NCBI RefSeq assembly: GCF_008831285.2
Contig: NC_045138.2
Coordinates: 1,749,143 to 1,809,142 of the forward strand
Direction of reading: 5' to 3'
Length of the DNA: 60,000 bases
Source: Nymphaea colorata
Taxonomy: Eukaryota > Streptophyta > Magnoliopsida > Nymphaeales > Nymphaeaceae
The notes beneath the pieces are model-generated. The model saw nothing but the letters and a program-made list of their open reading frames with translations. It did not search any database and was not told the origin of the DNA. This document shows positions 1 to 12,240 of the stretch, piece by piece; the stretch's first letter is position 1; every line of letters begins with the position of its first letter. The position numbers and the translations under genes are program-made.

Positions 1-235
1 TGATTTCACTATGAATATGTTTCCCTTGATTTCACCATGAATATGTGGGAGCTCTCCATGTACGAATTAAACTTGAACTAATAGAAGTTATTTCCCTCAT
101 TCGAGAGAGGTTCTCCCTCACTCCTCGAGAGAGCTTCTCAAATCGCGTGGTGTTCTTGCGGGGTTGCATGGGAAAGGAAAAAAATTTAGAGACGGAAAGC
201 GAGAAAAAAAAGAGAGAAGTAGCCGCTTTTTATGC
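1..235. other. No gene seen at the left edge
   Basis: The stretch starts with a near-repeat of a short phrase (tttcaccatgaatatg, seen twice within 45 bases) and then a GA-rich stretch. Short open frames on both strands show no recognisable domain or codon pattern. I see no gene here. Confidence 0.5.
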
Positions 236-591
236 AGGTGTTTAATTTGTCCTGCAGCGTCAGTGTAACATATTGACGCAGAAATAGTACTTTCCTGGAG
301 AATATTGATCACTTATTCGAATGGTCTTCCATCAATCCTGATAGATTAAAAAAGAAAAATCAATTAGCATTATATAACCAAAATACCCATCGCCTTTTTT
401 TTTCTTGCTTTTCTTTCATTTGTTCATCGTGATGGATTTTACGGCTTTTGTTTTCAAATATGTAAGTACAAACGGCCTTCAACATTAATCGTTGTTGAAC
501 GATGTGTTCAAAAATTATATATATGTATATATACTTAACTTATTTGTGATTACTGTCCAATTGTTTGAAAGAAAAATGAAGAAAAAAAAGG
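236..591 (+). repeat. R1 repeat (terminal arm of the long-inverted-repeat element family)
   Basis: This segment matches the left arm of the 22923-24899 element (23040-23410) in the same orientation. Shared phrases are tttaatttgtcctgcag, gtaacatattgacgcag and the Cttgttcatcgtgatgga block. It is cut on the right by the LTR-like repeat that begins at 592. Other copies lie at 4385-4880, 12425-12720, 24485-24899 and 55270-55690. It has no coding content. Confidence 0.6.
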
Positions 592-1434
592 TGTTCGCAT
601 CCCCAAAATTTTTGTTTTTTGAAGTGCTCCAAAAAAATAAAGTTTTGTTTTGAAAATGGAGAGAAAGAGATTCGCCCGTCGGTACGAGGATCGACCGTTC
701 CCAGCGCCTTTACCGAGAGTAATCAATCCAAAGGTTATGTTTATCCTTGAAGCATTTTCATTTGGCTTGAGCATCATTTTCATTCTAAACGCAATGTTGT
801 GTTTGACAAAATGTTGAAAATCTGATATTTCAAATTTTTGAAAAAGTTCTTGAAGAATCATTTGAGAATGTAAAGCATTTTGATTTGATAAAAACTTGAA
901 TTGACAAATCCTTACAAATATTGTTTAAGAATATTTGACGATCATATTTTGAAAATAATTTTGGTGTTCTCTTAAAACTTTAAGTAGGTTTGGTGTCTTG
1001 CTCTAATTCGATTACTACGTAATTAGAGCTCTATCTCATCTTGCTAAAATTCTTTCAGAGATGTGCTTGTGGTCATTTGTGATGTTAAGTGAATGTGGAT
1101 GCATGAACGCATGGATCCTACATTATATATTTCTACCACAAGATTTATCTAAAGGCATTCCCACCATCACATATATCTAAGATTTTTGTAATAAATATTT
1201 TTAATTAAAAGAGAACAGTTTTTAAAAGTGAAATGGGGTTGTAAACCCTCAAGCATGATTTTGATGTTGGGTCATTACTTGAGTTTTGGTCTTGATGGAG
1301 TCAGAAAATAAAAAAGATCTTGAGAAAAAAATGTTCAGAAGAATGAAATATATGAAAGGTTTGATCACAAGAGAAATACAGAGAAAAAGAGAGAGAAAGA
1401 GATTTTGAAAATCATAAAATCAAAGATTTAAAAG

Positions 1435-1513
<79 letters not shown>

Positions 1514-2957
1514 TGAAAATAATGTTTAAACCAAGTAGAGAAGAGAAGATCATTTTAAAAAGAAAGAGATTTTAAAATTGAACACACACACACACATATA
1601 TATATGGGAGTTTGTAAAATTATGTTAAATCATAATGAGAGAAAGACAAAGAAAGATATTCATGTGTACGCATACGTATATAACATGTATATGTGTATAT
1701 GTATTCATTAGAGTTAAAATAAAAAAAAATGAATTGAAAATGTCCGACTTCGACTTTTTTATGTAGGCCGGAGGGGAGCTTAGGTTCATGCAACAATTTA
1801 ATTTAACTCTCCAAAGCCGCATTAGAGAGGGTATTTGGTTTTGAAAATCTTCTGAAAAACATGCTTCCAAATATGAAGATATTTGCTTCAAGAAAATACA
1901 TTTTTTCTACCATTGAGTATAGAAGAAAATCAAATACTCATGAAAGAGGGAATGACGAAACACTCATTGGTGTTTCTAGTTGAGTGATTAAGAAATAAAC
2001 TGAGCGTGAAAATGACATGAAGATGCACTTTAACATGTACAAATTTGTGAAGGCTTTTCCTGATTGGACAAGTCCCAACCTCAAAAATCAACACAAGAAT
2101 GAAGAAATACCAACCCTAAGCACCCATTCTCACTGTACATTTGTTCATCAATCAAAGAAAATTAGAACATCATTTATGAGCATCATTTCAACCATAAATG
2201 TTGATTGAAACAATACAACAAGCATATTTTGAAAATAAATGAAGAAATGAAATTTATTCTGCCTTGCACATACTCCCCGTGCACTCGAGATATAGCTCTC
2301 GATTATAGATAAGAAATCATTTGAGCTTTCTTGGACGGCCGTGGGGGGGTGTCAAGAGGAAAAGAAGAAATGCAAATGGAGGATTACATACCTCGGATAT
2401 AGATAAGCCTCTTCCTTTGAATGATCCAAGGATCACTTCGGATGAAGCTCCAAAATGATGAAATAATCTTTCTAAGAGGTCTTCTTGTTCTCCATTGAGG
2501 AATTTGAACTTAGATATGCATGCTCCTAAGGTTGGAGAAGAAAAAAAAGAGAAGAAGAGAGAAATGGAAAGAGGGGCAAATTTTCAAGTGAAGCAATATT
2601 AAAAATCCCTCAAGGGGTAGCCCATGCTTAAGAGTGAGGATCGTGGGGGTATTTATAGAGATTTTGGAGCCAAAATTCAAAATTTGAATTCAAGATTTAA
2701 ATTCAACAGGGATGAACTTTAGAATTCTCAATTTGGATCTAAATTTGGATTTTGGATCTAATTCAGATTTAATATTTGGATTTTGGATTTGAATCTTGCA
2801 TATAAGGCTGGGTTTTGAATTTGAATTTTGTATTTCAATTTGAACAATGGTTTAGAAATTCATTTTGGATCAAATAATCACAAATTTGTTTTGAGTTTAA
2901 AACTTAAATTCAAATAGCAAAAGAATAGTCTTTTTTGAAAAATTTGAGGTGATAACA
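592..2957 (-). mobile_element. LTR-like repeat, copy X1 (probable solo LTR, minus orientation)
   Basis: Read on the minus strand this 2.4-kb segment starts TGTTATCACCTCAAATTTTT and ends GGGGATGCGAACA, so it has TG...CA ends. Two longer relatives (44732-48282 and 51274-54391) share the ends and the inner order of blocks. A minus-strand TATAAATA at 2657-2650 lies about 300 bp inside the start, and all three copies have a match at this place, as expected of an LTR core promoter. No gag or pol coding and no primer-binding site are visible, so a solo LTR is the best reading. A TIR-type DNA element is the alternative. I found no clear target-site duplication. X1 lacks the GC-rich island of the other two, which explains most of its shorter length. 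Confidence 0.5.
1437..1509. repeat. (AT)n microsatellite
   Basis: A nearly pure run of about 35 AT units inside X1. The sister copies X2 (45703-45735) and X3 (52141-52181) carry AT runs at comparable positions, so the seed of this run belongs to the repeat family and its length has drifted. Confidence 0.9.
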
Positions 2958-3540
2958 AATAGTTACTTTTTTTTCAACATTCTCTCTCTCTCTCTCACAC
3001 TCTCAACGACCCACTTCAATCAACCGATCGGTACACTGGCCAATGCAATTCTTTACCATGTATTCAAATTGCACAGCCTGTTCTATTCTACACATCAAGT
3101 GAGGGACTGCGACACCATATGATCAAGTTCACTTATGCTAATATTTATTCAAAGTACAACTTTGGTTAGGCTGAATAGAAAAGCTTTGAATAAATATTAG
3201 TTACCCAACCTGCCCCATGTATTGAGTCAGTGTGCATCTTGGTCCACTGATTCAATACATGGATGCAAAAATGTCCAAAATTGAATAAATATTAGTTACC
3301 CAACCTGCCCCATGTTTTGAGTCAGTGTGCATCTTGGTCCACTGATTCAATACATGGATGCCAAAATGTCCAAAACACCATGAAATTTTAAATGTGAAGC
3401 TCCTTACACAGAAAAAGATGAAAAGGTGAAAACATCAACTTTTTTCATAAGAACTCAAAGTCCTTCTTTTTTCAAACCACTGATCGAACACTCGAACACT
3501 GACCGTGTTCTAATGTACAATTTTCTATGAGGGGGGCCAA
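2958..3540 (+). repeat. R2 repeat block with a 95-bp tandem duplication
   Basis: This is one copy of an intergenic repeat also found at 14110-14745 and 23940-24480, and inverted at 12745-13410. It begins with a CT tract, followed by the phrase cgacccacttcaatc. Within it a 95-bp unit is present twice in a row (3186-3280 and 3281-3375); other copies of the family have it once. Each unit carries an 18-bp inverted repeat around a 12-base loop (about 3217-3264). Nothing looks coding. Confidence 0.65.
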
Positions 3541-4384
3541 ACTATGGTTTCAAAATTTTGATAAGGACTGAAGTATAATTTTTAAAATTTTTTATATAGG
3601 ATACATGAAAATTTGTATGTAAATTAAAAAAAATTAAAAGGAGGGGTGGTGGGAGAGGGCAGGGCCCCTACGGGCCCCTTCTTGACTCCACCCCTACTAA
3701 TGCATGTAGGCGGCAATCATATATTTAAATATATTGTTAGCCGCCACCATTGGTCATTCATACATTTGTACCCTTCAATCATTTAATTTACTTTCATATG
3801 TGGTGCCCCACAATGTAATTGAATCAGATCTTTAGAAGCACTGCCACTCAAGTCATAAATTTACATGTGACAAGCCGACATCCTTGAATTACTTGCCAGC
3901 ACTAGCGTACCTTATGTTTATATGGATCTTAACTTTGTGATAATTCATATGGAATCAACGTTACATTGGTTATGATTTTTGTTTTATTTTGGAAGCTATT
4001 TAGAGTTGCATGTCTCATGACCAAAGGCAAGCTCGAGGAGTCCATGACTGGTTTCCAATGGTTCACTGTGTCTCGTTATGCTTACGGATGCCAAAATGTT
4101 TCATGCACGTAAAGTCAAGTATCTTGTATGGTCCGTAGAGGTGTTGGGTCTCGTATTCTTGAGCATGTATGAGTTGTGTCGCAGTCGCTCGCTTGATGTG
4201 TGTAATAGAACGAGCTGTGCAATTTGAATACATGATAAAGAATTGCGTTGGCCATTGTACCGGATCTGTAGATTCAAGTGGGTCCATGAGAGAGAGAGAG
4301 AGAATGTGGTGCATGTTGAGAAAAAGTAACTACTCTATGTTGTTTTCATTAGTTCATAGTAATATATATATATAGTAACTCATA
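3541..4384 (+). repeat. R3 repeat block
   Basis: The stretch from about 3690 recurs at 54665-55270 and in part at 56390-56720. Shared phrases are catttaatttactttcata, tgaatcagatctttagaagc and gagttgcatgtctcatgacc. Just before it, 3640-3705 is a G/C-rich patch with a small palindrome (ggggcccctacgggccc-like). Short open frames on both strands in 4063-4375 overlap each other and are not supported as genes. Confidence 0.55.
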
Positions 4385-4880
4385 GCCAAGAGTCACTGAT
4401 CTCACTTGTAAAGGCCGTCCGATCCATGGTGATGGACCATTCAAGAGAAAAAGATTTGATAATTTATTATTACTCCACATCTTTTTCTCTTCATTTTTCT
4501 TTCAAACGATTAGACATTAATCATAAATAATATATATATATATAATTTTTGAACACATGGTACAACAAACATTAATATCGCTTGCAATTTGTACTTACAT
4601 ATTTGACAACAAAAGCCGTTTAATCCATCAAGATAAACAAGTGAGAGAAAAGTCAGGTGAAAAAGTCGATGAGTATTTTGGTGATGTAGCATTAATCGAC
4701 TCTTTTTTTTTTTAATCTATCAGGATGGACGAAAGACCATCGAATAAGTGATTAATATTCTCCGGGGGAAAGTACTATTCCTGCGTCAATATGTTACAGT
4801 GACCCTGTCGGACAAATTAAACACATGGATAAAAAGATTCAATGATTTCAGTATCGATCGTAAGGGACCGTGTTAAATCT
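4385..4880 (-). repeat. R1 repeat, inverted copy
   Basis: This is the reverse complement of the arm seen at 236-591 and 23000-23530. It contains the phrases acatttttgaacacatggtt-like, ggatggacgaaagaccat and tgcgtcaatatgttaca. It ends next to the copy 1 upstream region. Confidence 0.55.
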
Positions 4881-4942
4881 ATTCAGACGATTTAATTGAT
4901 AATTGGAAAACAGCATGAATTAATTTTGAAATGCCAACTTGA

Positions 4943-5385
4943 GAGTATGATAGAGAATACGAGGAAAATGATTGATTTAAACAATGCAGAGGCACGGGCC
5001 AGGCATTAGCGCATGCACTACAAAAGCCGATGCATGATTTATATATACAGACAAGAGCCGCAAGGGAAATGGTTGATCTCTTCTTTGGTCTGTGCCGCTA
5101 GTCCCACCCTCACAATTATTATTGTCCTTCCACCTTCCAACCAAAGCAATTACGATTTACTACCAAAAGAAAACTCGAAAATTAAACGAGCCAACTTGTT
5201 TTGTGATTTGTCTGATAATGGTAGTTGATTGAATGAAGCAAGCAACCATGACCAAGAAGATCAGTTCTGGTTGCGAAGAGATCGCCCGGCGTTCGTTTGC
5301 TCAGGAGGCTTCGCCGTTTAATTGGCGAACCATGTCGGCTCTGCTCGGAGGGAGCTCAGTGATGGGCAGGGCCGCAGATCTGTCG
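4943..5385 (+). other. Insertion in the copy 1 promoter, possibly a captured 5' gene end
   Basis: The other units read ccaacttgagagtaagcag directly into atctgtcggtgg. In copy 1 the two halves are separated by about 440 bp of unrelated, less AT-rich sequence. The insert contains a TATA-like box (tttatatatacag at about 5038), a stretch that could be a leader, and an ATG at 5233 opening 66 codons with balanced base use. It looks like a transposed promoter plus first exon of some other gene, but I do not recognise the peptide. The insertion would separate copy 1 from its distal promoter. Confidence 0.4.
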
Positions 5386-5569
5386 GTGGATAGTCTTGAG
5401 GATCTAAGTGGTTCACTTCGGACATTTTAGTTCTTCAAACTGCATTATAAGTCTTCAGGGGTGCAGACCGTCGACATTGAAACTCAGTAACAGAAGAACA
5501 GTAGAGAGTCTTCAGACCGTCCCCATTGAAACTCAGGACTGAAGAACAGTAGAGAGAGAGAGAGAGAGA

Positions 5570-6369
5570 ATGGCTCCCAACTTAGAGCAGGCCAAAGCAC
5601 TGAAGCCTTACCTTCCTTCACAAAGGAAGGAGTTGACCGTCCCCAGCGCCTTCATCCGCAAGGAATCCCCATCATCTCCTTTGACGGCATCCCCATCATC
5701 TCCTTTGACGACATAGACTCCGCCGACTCCGCCCGCCGCTCTGCCGTCTTCCGCAACATTGTGGATGCCCTGGAAAACTCGGGTATCTTCCAGGTGATCG
5801 ACCACGGTGTGGACCCAATGCTGGTCTCCGCCATGGCTCACCTCTCCACTCGCTTCTTCCAGCTCCCTGTCGAGGAGAAGCTCCCGTTCGAGATGACCGC
5901 CGGCAAGCGCGGCGGTTATTTAGTCAGCAACACTTGTTCGGGGAGGAGATTGAGAACTGGCGTGAGTTCTTCACCTTCTTCACGTACCCGGTGGAGTCCC
6001 GTGACTCTACCATGTGGCCGGAGCAGCCGAAGGGGTGGCGGGAGGTGGTGGAACGCTACTGCGAAGCGAACATGAAGTTGGCATCGCGAATTCTGGAGGT
6101 TTTGTCGGAGAGCATGGGCTTGGAGAAGGGTGCCTTCAAGGAAGCTTGCCTGGAGATGGACCAAAAAGGTGCTGGTGAACTTCTACCCGAGGTGCCCGCA
6201 GCCGGAGCTGGTGCTCGGTCTCAGGCGTCACACCGACCCCGGCACCATCACCATCCTCCTTCAGGACCACGTCGGTGGCCTGCAGATCACCAGGGACAGC
6301 GGCCGGACTTGGCACACCGTCAAGCCCATCGACGGTGCCTTTGTCATCAACCTTGGAGAACATGCTCGC
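5570..6369 (+). pseudogene. F3H-like copy 1, first exon, frameshifted
   Basis: The start [13 protein letters not shown] is intact, then the gene breaks. The segment after FIR is deleted and replaced by a 24-bp tandem duplication (5665-5712), which shifts the frame into a stop. Reading resumes in a second frame ([15 protein letters not shown] through GKRGGY). One base is lost near 5932, which moves the reading to a third frame ([11 protein letters not shown] through CLEMDQK). One extra A in the run at about 6163-6168 causes a third shift, after which [13 protein letters not shown] and the HTDPGT iron-binding motif follow. The donor GT sits at 6370-6371. Three frameshifts and the loss of exon 2 make this a pseudogene. 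The upstream leader is tandemly duplicated (5464-5512, 5513-5557), as in copies 3 and 5. Confidence 0.85.
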
Positions 6370-7310
6370 GTACGGAAACACTCTGACTCCATGCATCCTC
6401 ACCAACTCAAAACCAACAAAGATGATCTTACGAACCTCAAAACTAGTTCTGAATCTCATTTTAGCATGCTTATTTAATGTTTACGACGGTTTTTTTCCCA
6501 AGTTTTTGAATGTAAATATCTATAACATAAGCAGATGGTAGGCGGCCAGCCACTGGCATGAGTCTCATATGGACTGCCCTTTGTTTTGCGGATGCATGCA
6601 TGCTATGACTTGTGAGACAAAAAAAATGACATAACCTTATTGTGTAGTCTTTGTTTTTTTGCCGAACTCATATTTGCACAGTCATATTTGCATTGATTAT
6701 ATCTAGGGATTTAAATTGAAACACTCTCATCCGACCTCAAATATATGGTTTTGAACATGTAACATAGATTTTAAATCCATACTAATGAGATCCTCCGTTT
6801 AAACAAATTGAGATCTCTCCAGAATACACCTTTGTTAAAGGCTATCAGGTGCAACCTTAGGGTTCTAAGGGGGAGCAACTAAGTCACTCACAGTTTTCCA
6901 ATACAACTGAACAGTGAGCCCACTAATGCGATTTAGAATTCCTGGCCACTGTTATGTTTCATGTGTTATTAAATAGTGGTAGATGTCATTTTAGAGTTTC
7001 TGACCGTAACAGAAAGTTCACATTAAGTGTTGAAGCAGTAGATCAGGGAAAGAGGGGGATTTCGGCCTCTCACTCAAGTGATGGGTTAAAAGTCCACTCA
7101 TCATCAATTCTTGCTTGACATTATGACCATGTGTGGGTAGTTACCCACACATGCCCACATAAATTGCATATTCATGTATTAATAATTTATAATTTAGTTG
7201 CTTATATATTTTTTCCTTTAAAGATATAATTTAAATTTTGAAGTATTACTGCTCCTTAAACAGGAATTCCTATTTCTACCATTGCTTCAAATATGCTTTT
7301 TCTTGGTATA
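6370..7310 (+). pseudogene. Copy 1 intron remnant; exon 2 missing
   Basis: The sequence follows the introns of copies 4 and 6 up to tcttggtata at 7310. In those genes the next bases are the acceptor ctag and the second exon. Here the sequence changes abruptly to unrelated DNA (tgaagccttacagcg), so the acceptor and the exon with the third iron ligand are gone. The first 35 codons of the intron are still open in frame with exon 1, as in the intact genes. Confidence 0.75.
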
Positions 7311-8562
<1,252 letters not shown>

Positions 8563-9312
8563 AAATTAAAGTATTTGAAGCCGAAAATCCTTGAAGGTTG
8601 TTGTAAAGTTATCACAAAATCTTTGAGAAAGGCTAAATACAGAATCGTTGGAAAATTTAGAGTGATTACATGGTACCATGCCCTTTTATTTCCATGTTTA
8701 GGAAGGCATGAAAGGCTCCTTAACTGATTCTCCTCCACTACATAAATAGATGTAAACCTCAAGAAGATAAAAAAAACTTCCTCATTAAGTTTTTTTTATT
8801 GTCATTTTCTTGTAATTTATTTTGCTCAAGCATTTCTTTCTTTCTATCAAAATTATTTAAAGATACATCTAAATATATATGTGATTTTTATTAATTAATA
8901 ATAAGACATTATCAGCTGAACTAGTAGTATTCCTCTTGCTCTTGTTTGAGTTCTCGAATCTATTCTTGAGTTTGAGCAAGGTTTCTCTATTCCAGTTCAT
9001 GAGCAAGTGGCTCATTGACATTTCCAGTCCTTGCCCATGGTGCATCCTTCTTTTTGGCTTTTTGACATATTGCCCCAAGTTTTTTTGGGTAAGCAGGAGG
9101 ATTAATTCCATTGCCTGAATGAGAGCCGAACTCCCCTCATTCTGTTTGCCCATAAGTCTGAAGCTATGTCGGTACCAAGTAGCGAGATCTTTACGTGATT
9201 CAAACTCTATATATGACCCACCTCCAAACAAAGTAGTTAAAAGCTCATATTGCACTATGTAATCCGCCACTAAACTATCCATTGGATGTTTATGATTTTT
9301 AATTCTTTTGAA
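8563..9312 (-). other. Downstream block T2 of unit 2 (unknown gene-like remnant)
   Basis: On the minus strand 9282-8869 is an open frame of 137 codons containing GGGSYIEFESRKDLATWY and SSALIQAMELILLLTQK. Related, broken versions lie downstream of copy 4 (35185-35470) and copy 5 (48300-48660), always after the second exon and in the same orientation as the F3H gene. Here the frame is continuous because two segments present in the other units (about 335 and 855 bp) are absent. I do not recognise the protein. It may be a decayed host or transposon gene that travels with the unit. Confidence 0.4.
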
Positions 9313-9662
9313 TTACATAGTTTTCTGAAAATCTTTGTTTTTAAACTGGATGATCTCAAATCTGATCGGGTGAGTAGAAAGATAAATCCCACCAACCAAA
9401 AGAGAAGCAAAGTCCACTTTTTTGCCCAGTCCCATAGAATCTAAAGTTGTGTGGATGTCAGGCATCCAGAACTCCATGTTCTTCAACTGGCATATAAAAC
9501 TCATTCCCTTTACGGTGGAGGAACATAACTTTAGCACCACATACATGCCTAGGCCCGTCAAGGGGCTGATCTCAGATCCGGAGATCATTAAAACCGGCCG
9601 TAATCTTCTCATAGATGTCCCTATCAAGTGCAGTCGCTTCATTAACTACACGGGTCTTTATT
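9313..9662 (-). other. Downstream block T1 of unit 2, with polyA signal
   Basis: Minus-strand AATAAA lies at 9662-9657, about 170 bp after the stop of gene 2. Beyond it a conserved block (9642-9313) has an open frame with STVKGMSFICQLKNME and STHPIRFEIIQFKNK. The same block follows copy 4 (33685-33939), copy 5 (43197-43508), copy 3 (decayed, 19700-19880) and the start of it follows copy 6. The open frame differs between copies and carries frame changes, so I treat it as conserved by recent duplication and do not call it a proven gene. Confidence 0.5.
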
Positions 9663-9830
9663 TAAGCATTCGCGGATCAAAGAGGACACATAGGTAGTGG
9701 CGTGAAGATAAGCACGCATGTGTTGCCATATGTGCATGCATGCACACAACACACACAAAGTTATTGACTGAGGAAATTAAGCAAATGCCTAAGAAACTTC
9801 CCAACACACACAACCTCCACGCTCTTTGGT

Positions 9831-12060
9831 TCATGGCTTTTCCCTTTCCTTGGCAACTTCCACATCGCGCTGCATCTTCTTTGTGTACATCTCCTTGAAG
9901 GAGACTGGTTTCTCGATCAATGGCTTTTCGCCCTCCGCTAGCTTCAGTGGGTAGACAAGGGCATCATGTGCCGGGTACTGCAACGTGGCGATCGACAGAC
10001 GGCTGGAATTCGAGTTCACCACCACTTGGTGCTCCACCGCAGCAAACCTCCCGTTGCTCAAGAACTAATATACCAAGAAGAAATATATGTGAAGCAATGG
10101 TAGGAATAAGAATTCCTGTTTAAGGAGCACTAATACTTTAAAATTTAAATTATATATTTAAAGGGCAAGCAATATATAAGCAACTAAATTATTATACCTT
10201 TAAAGGGCAAGCAATATATAAGCAACTAAATTGTAAGTTATTATTAATATATGAATACGCAATTTATGTGGGCATGTTTGGGCAACTACCCACACAAGCT
10301 CATAATGTCAAGCTAGAATTGATGATGAGTAACATAACCCACCACCACTTGAGTGAGAGGCCGAAATCCCCCTTTCCCCGATCTACTCCTTCAAGACTTA
10401 TGTGCACTTTGAGTTACAGTCAGAAACTCAAAAATAACATATGCTACTATTTAATGACATGTGAAACATAACAGTGGCCATGAGAATTTTAAACCCAAAT
10501 CATTTTTTTCATTAGTGGACTCATTGTTCAGTTACACTACGCCATATTATCTTTTCTTTGAAAAACAATGAGTGACTTAGTTGCTTCCCTTTAAAACCCT
10601 AAGGTCGCACTTGATTGCCTTAGAACAAAGATGTATTTTGGGATATCTCAATTTGTTTAAACTGAGGATATGAGGATCTCATTAGTATGGATTCAAAATC
10701 CATGCTACCTGGGACCGAAAGGGGGGGGGGGGGGGGGGGGTGCCTAGGTCATGGCTCACCCCACCAAATTAAAAAAAAAACATTGAAAAAATTGAAAATT
10801 TTTAGTTGCGCCATGCATTTTTTGGATTTGGGTTCAGTTTAGTCCCACCCGAAACCAAAGGTTGTAAATTTTGCCACCTTTTAAAAAAAATCATAGCTTT
10901 GCCCCCTGCAGATTGCATGCTAAAAACCATATATTTATGGTCGGATGTGAGTGATTTGATCCTAAGTTCATGGATCTAATAACCGAGACCTGTGTTCGGC
11001 TAGAAACAACCAAGTTATGTCATTTCTTTGTCCCACGAGTCATAGCATGCATGCATCCACAAAACAAAGGCCGGTGCACATGAGACTCATACCCGTGGCT
11101 GTCAAAATCTTGTAAAAAAAACCGCCATAATCCCTAAATAAGCATGCTAAGATGAGATTCAGGATTAGTTTTGAGGCTTGTAAGATCAGCTTGGTTGGTT
11201 TTGAGTTGGTGAGGATGCATGGAGTCTGGGTGTTTTCGTACGTGAGCATGATCTCCAAGGTTGATGACAAAGGCACCGTCGATGGGCTTGACGGTGAGCC
11301 AAGTCCGGCCACCGTCCCTGGTGATCTGCAGGCCGCCGACGTGGTCCTGATGGAGGATGGTGATGGTCCCGGGGTCGGTGTGACGCCTGAGACCGAGTGT
11401 CAGCTCGGGCTGTGGGCACCTCGGGTAGAAGTTCACCAGCACCTTTTGGTCCATCTGCAGGCAAGCTTCCTTGAAGGCGCCCTTCTCCAAGCCCATGCTC
11501 TCGGACAGAACCTCCAGAATTCGTGATGCCAACTTCATGTTCGCCTCGCAGTAGCGCTCCACCACCTCCTGCCACCCCTTCGGCTGCTCTGGCCACATGG
11601 CAAAGTCGCGGGACTCCACTGGGTACGAGAAGAAGGTGAAGAACTCGCGCCAGTTCTCAATCTCCTCCCCGAACAAGTGGCTGCTGACAGCATAACCGCC
11701 ACGCTTGCCGGCGGTCATTTCGAACCGGAGCTTCTCCTCGGCAGGGAGCTGGAAGAAACGAGTGGAGAGGTCGGCCATCGCGGAGACCAGCGTTGGGTCC
11801 ACACCGTGGTCGATCACCTGGAAGGTGCCCCAGGTTTCCAGGGCATCAACGATGTTGCGGAAGACGGCGGAGCGGCGGGCGGAGTCGGTGGAGTCGATGT
11901 CAACAAAGGAGACGATGGGGACGTTGTTGGAGAATGCATCGTGCGCGACCTTTGGCCTCTCCTCTTCGTTGCGGATGAAGGCGCTGGGCACAGTCACCTC
12001 CTTGCTCAGTGTAGGAAGGGAACGCTTCAGTGCTTTGGCCTGCTCTAAGTTGCCAGCCAT
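9831..12060 (-). CDS. F3H-like 2-oxoglutarate dioxygenase, copy 2 (intact, two exons)
   Basis: Exon 1 is 12060-11242 (273 codons) and exon 2 is 10064-9831 (77 codons plus stop); the 1177-bp intron starts GTACGA and ends TTAG. The 350-residue product is a soluble non-heme iron dioxygenase of the flavanone 3-hydroxylase / flavone synthase I class, expected in the cytosol. The N-terminal DIOX_N domain spans about residues 46-150 and the catalytic 2OG-Fe(II) domain about 208-310. The iron ligands are H227 and D229 (HTDPGT) and H285 (VEHQ); R295 and S297 of SSRLS bind 2-oxoglutarate. Across the splice it reads GDHAH-FLSNGRF, closest of the three to canonical F3H, where copies 4 and 6 read GEHAR-CLSNGRF. 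The C-terminus is shorter than in usual F3H. The intron contains a G20 run and a 42-bp tandem duplication (10157-10232). Known: the family oxidises flavanones. Inferred: the exact reaction. Confidence 0.87.
10721..10740 (+). repeat. G20 homopolymer in the copy 2 intron
   Basis: Twenty consecutive G on the plus strand (C20 in the sense strand of gene 2). The tract is absent from the introns of copies 4 and 6. Confidence 0.9.
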
Positions 12061-12240
12061 CCTCTCTCTCTCTCTCTCTCTCTACTGTTCTTGATTGAGG
12101 CCTGTGTTTCAATGTCCACGGTCTGCACCCCTGAATACTTATAGTGTAGTCTGAATAAATAAAACGTCCAAAGTGGACCACTTAGATCCTTAAGACTATC
12201 CATCCACAGATCTGCTTTCTCTCAAGTTGGCACTTCAAAA
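12061..12240 (-). promoter_or_regulatory. Copy 2 promoter and leader
   Basis: Reading toward the gene: the conserved block ggatctaagtggtccacttt, then a TATA-like actataagt at about 12146-12137, then cagaccgtggacattgaaac, then a GA tract of about 12 repeats directly before the ATG. The distance from TATA box to ATG is about 80 bp. The leader is present once, as in the other intact copies. GA tracts in plant leaders are known binding sites for BPC/GAGA factors; use of this one is inferred. Confidence 0.55.

Noticed and set aside
592-2957. Mutator-type 9-bp target duplication for the X repeats
   Set aside because: A possible match at X2 (tatatggca / tatgtgtca) fails on closer alignment with the empty site and is not seen at X1 or X3.
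5934-6386. Long open frame over copy 1 read as a gene
   Set aside because: Only its first part is F3H-like; the rest is an out-of-frame reading after the extra A near 6165.
11677-12048. Open frames of about 120 codons antisense to gene 2 exon 1 (and the same in copies 4 and 6)
   Set aside because: They are mirror readings of a GC-rich coding exon and follow it wherever it occurs; no domain is seen.
11134-12060. 308-codon single-exon form as the main gene product
   Set aside because: It lacks the third iron ligand and the 2-oxoglutarate arginine; a matching exon 2 with good phase lies downstream. The form is kept only as a possible isoform.
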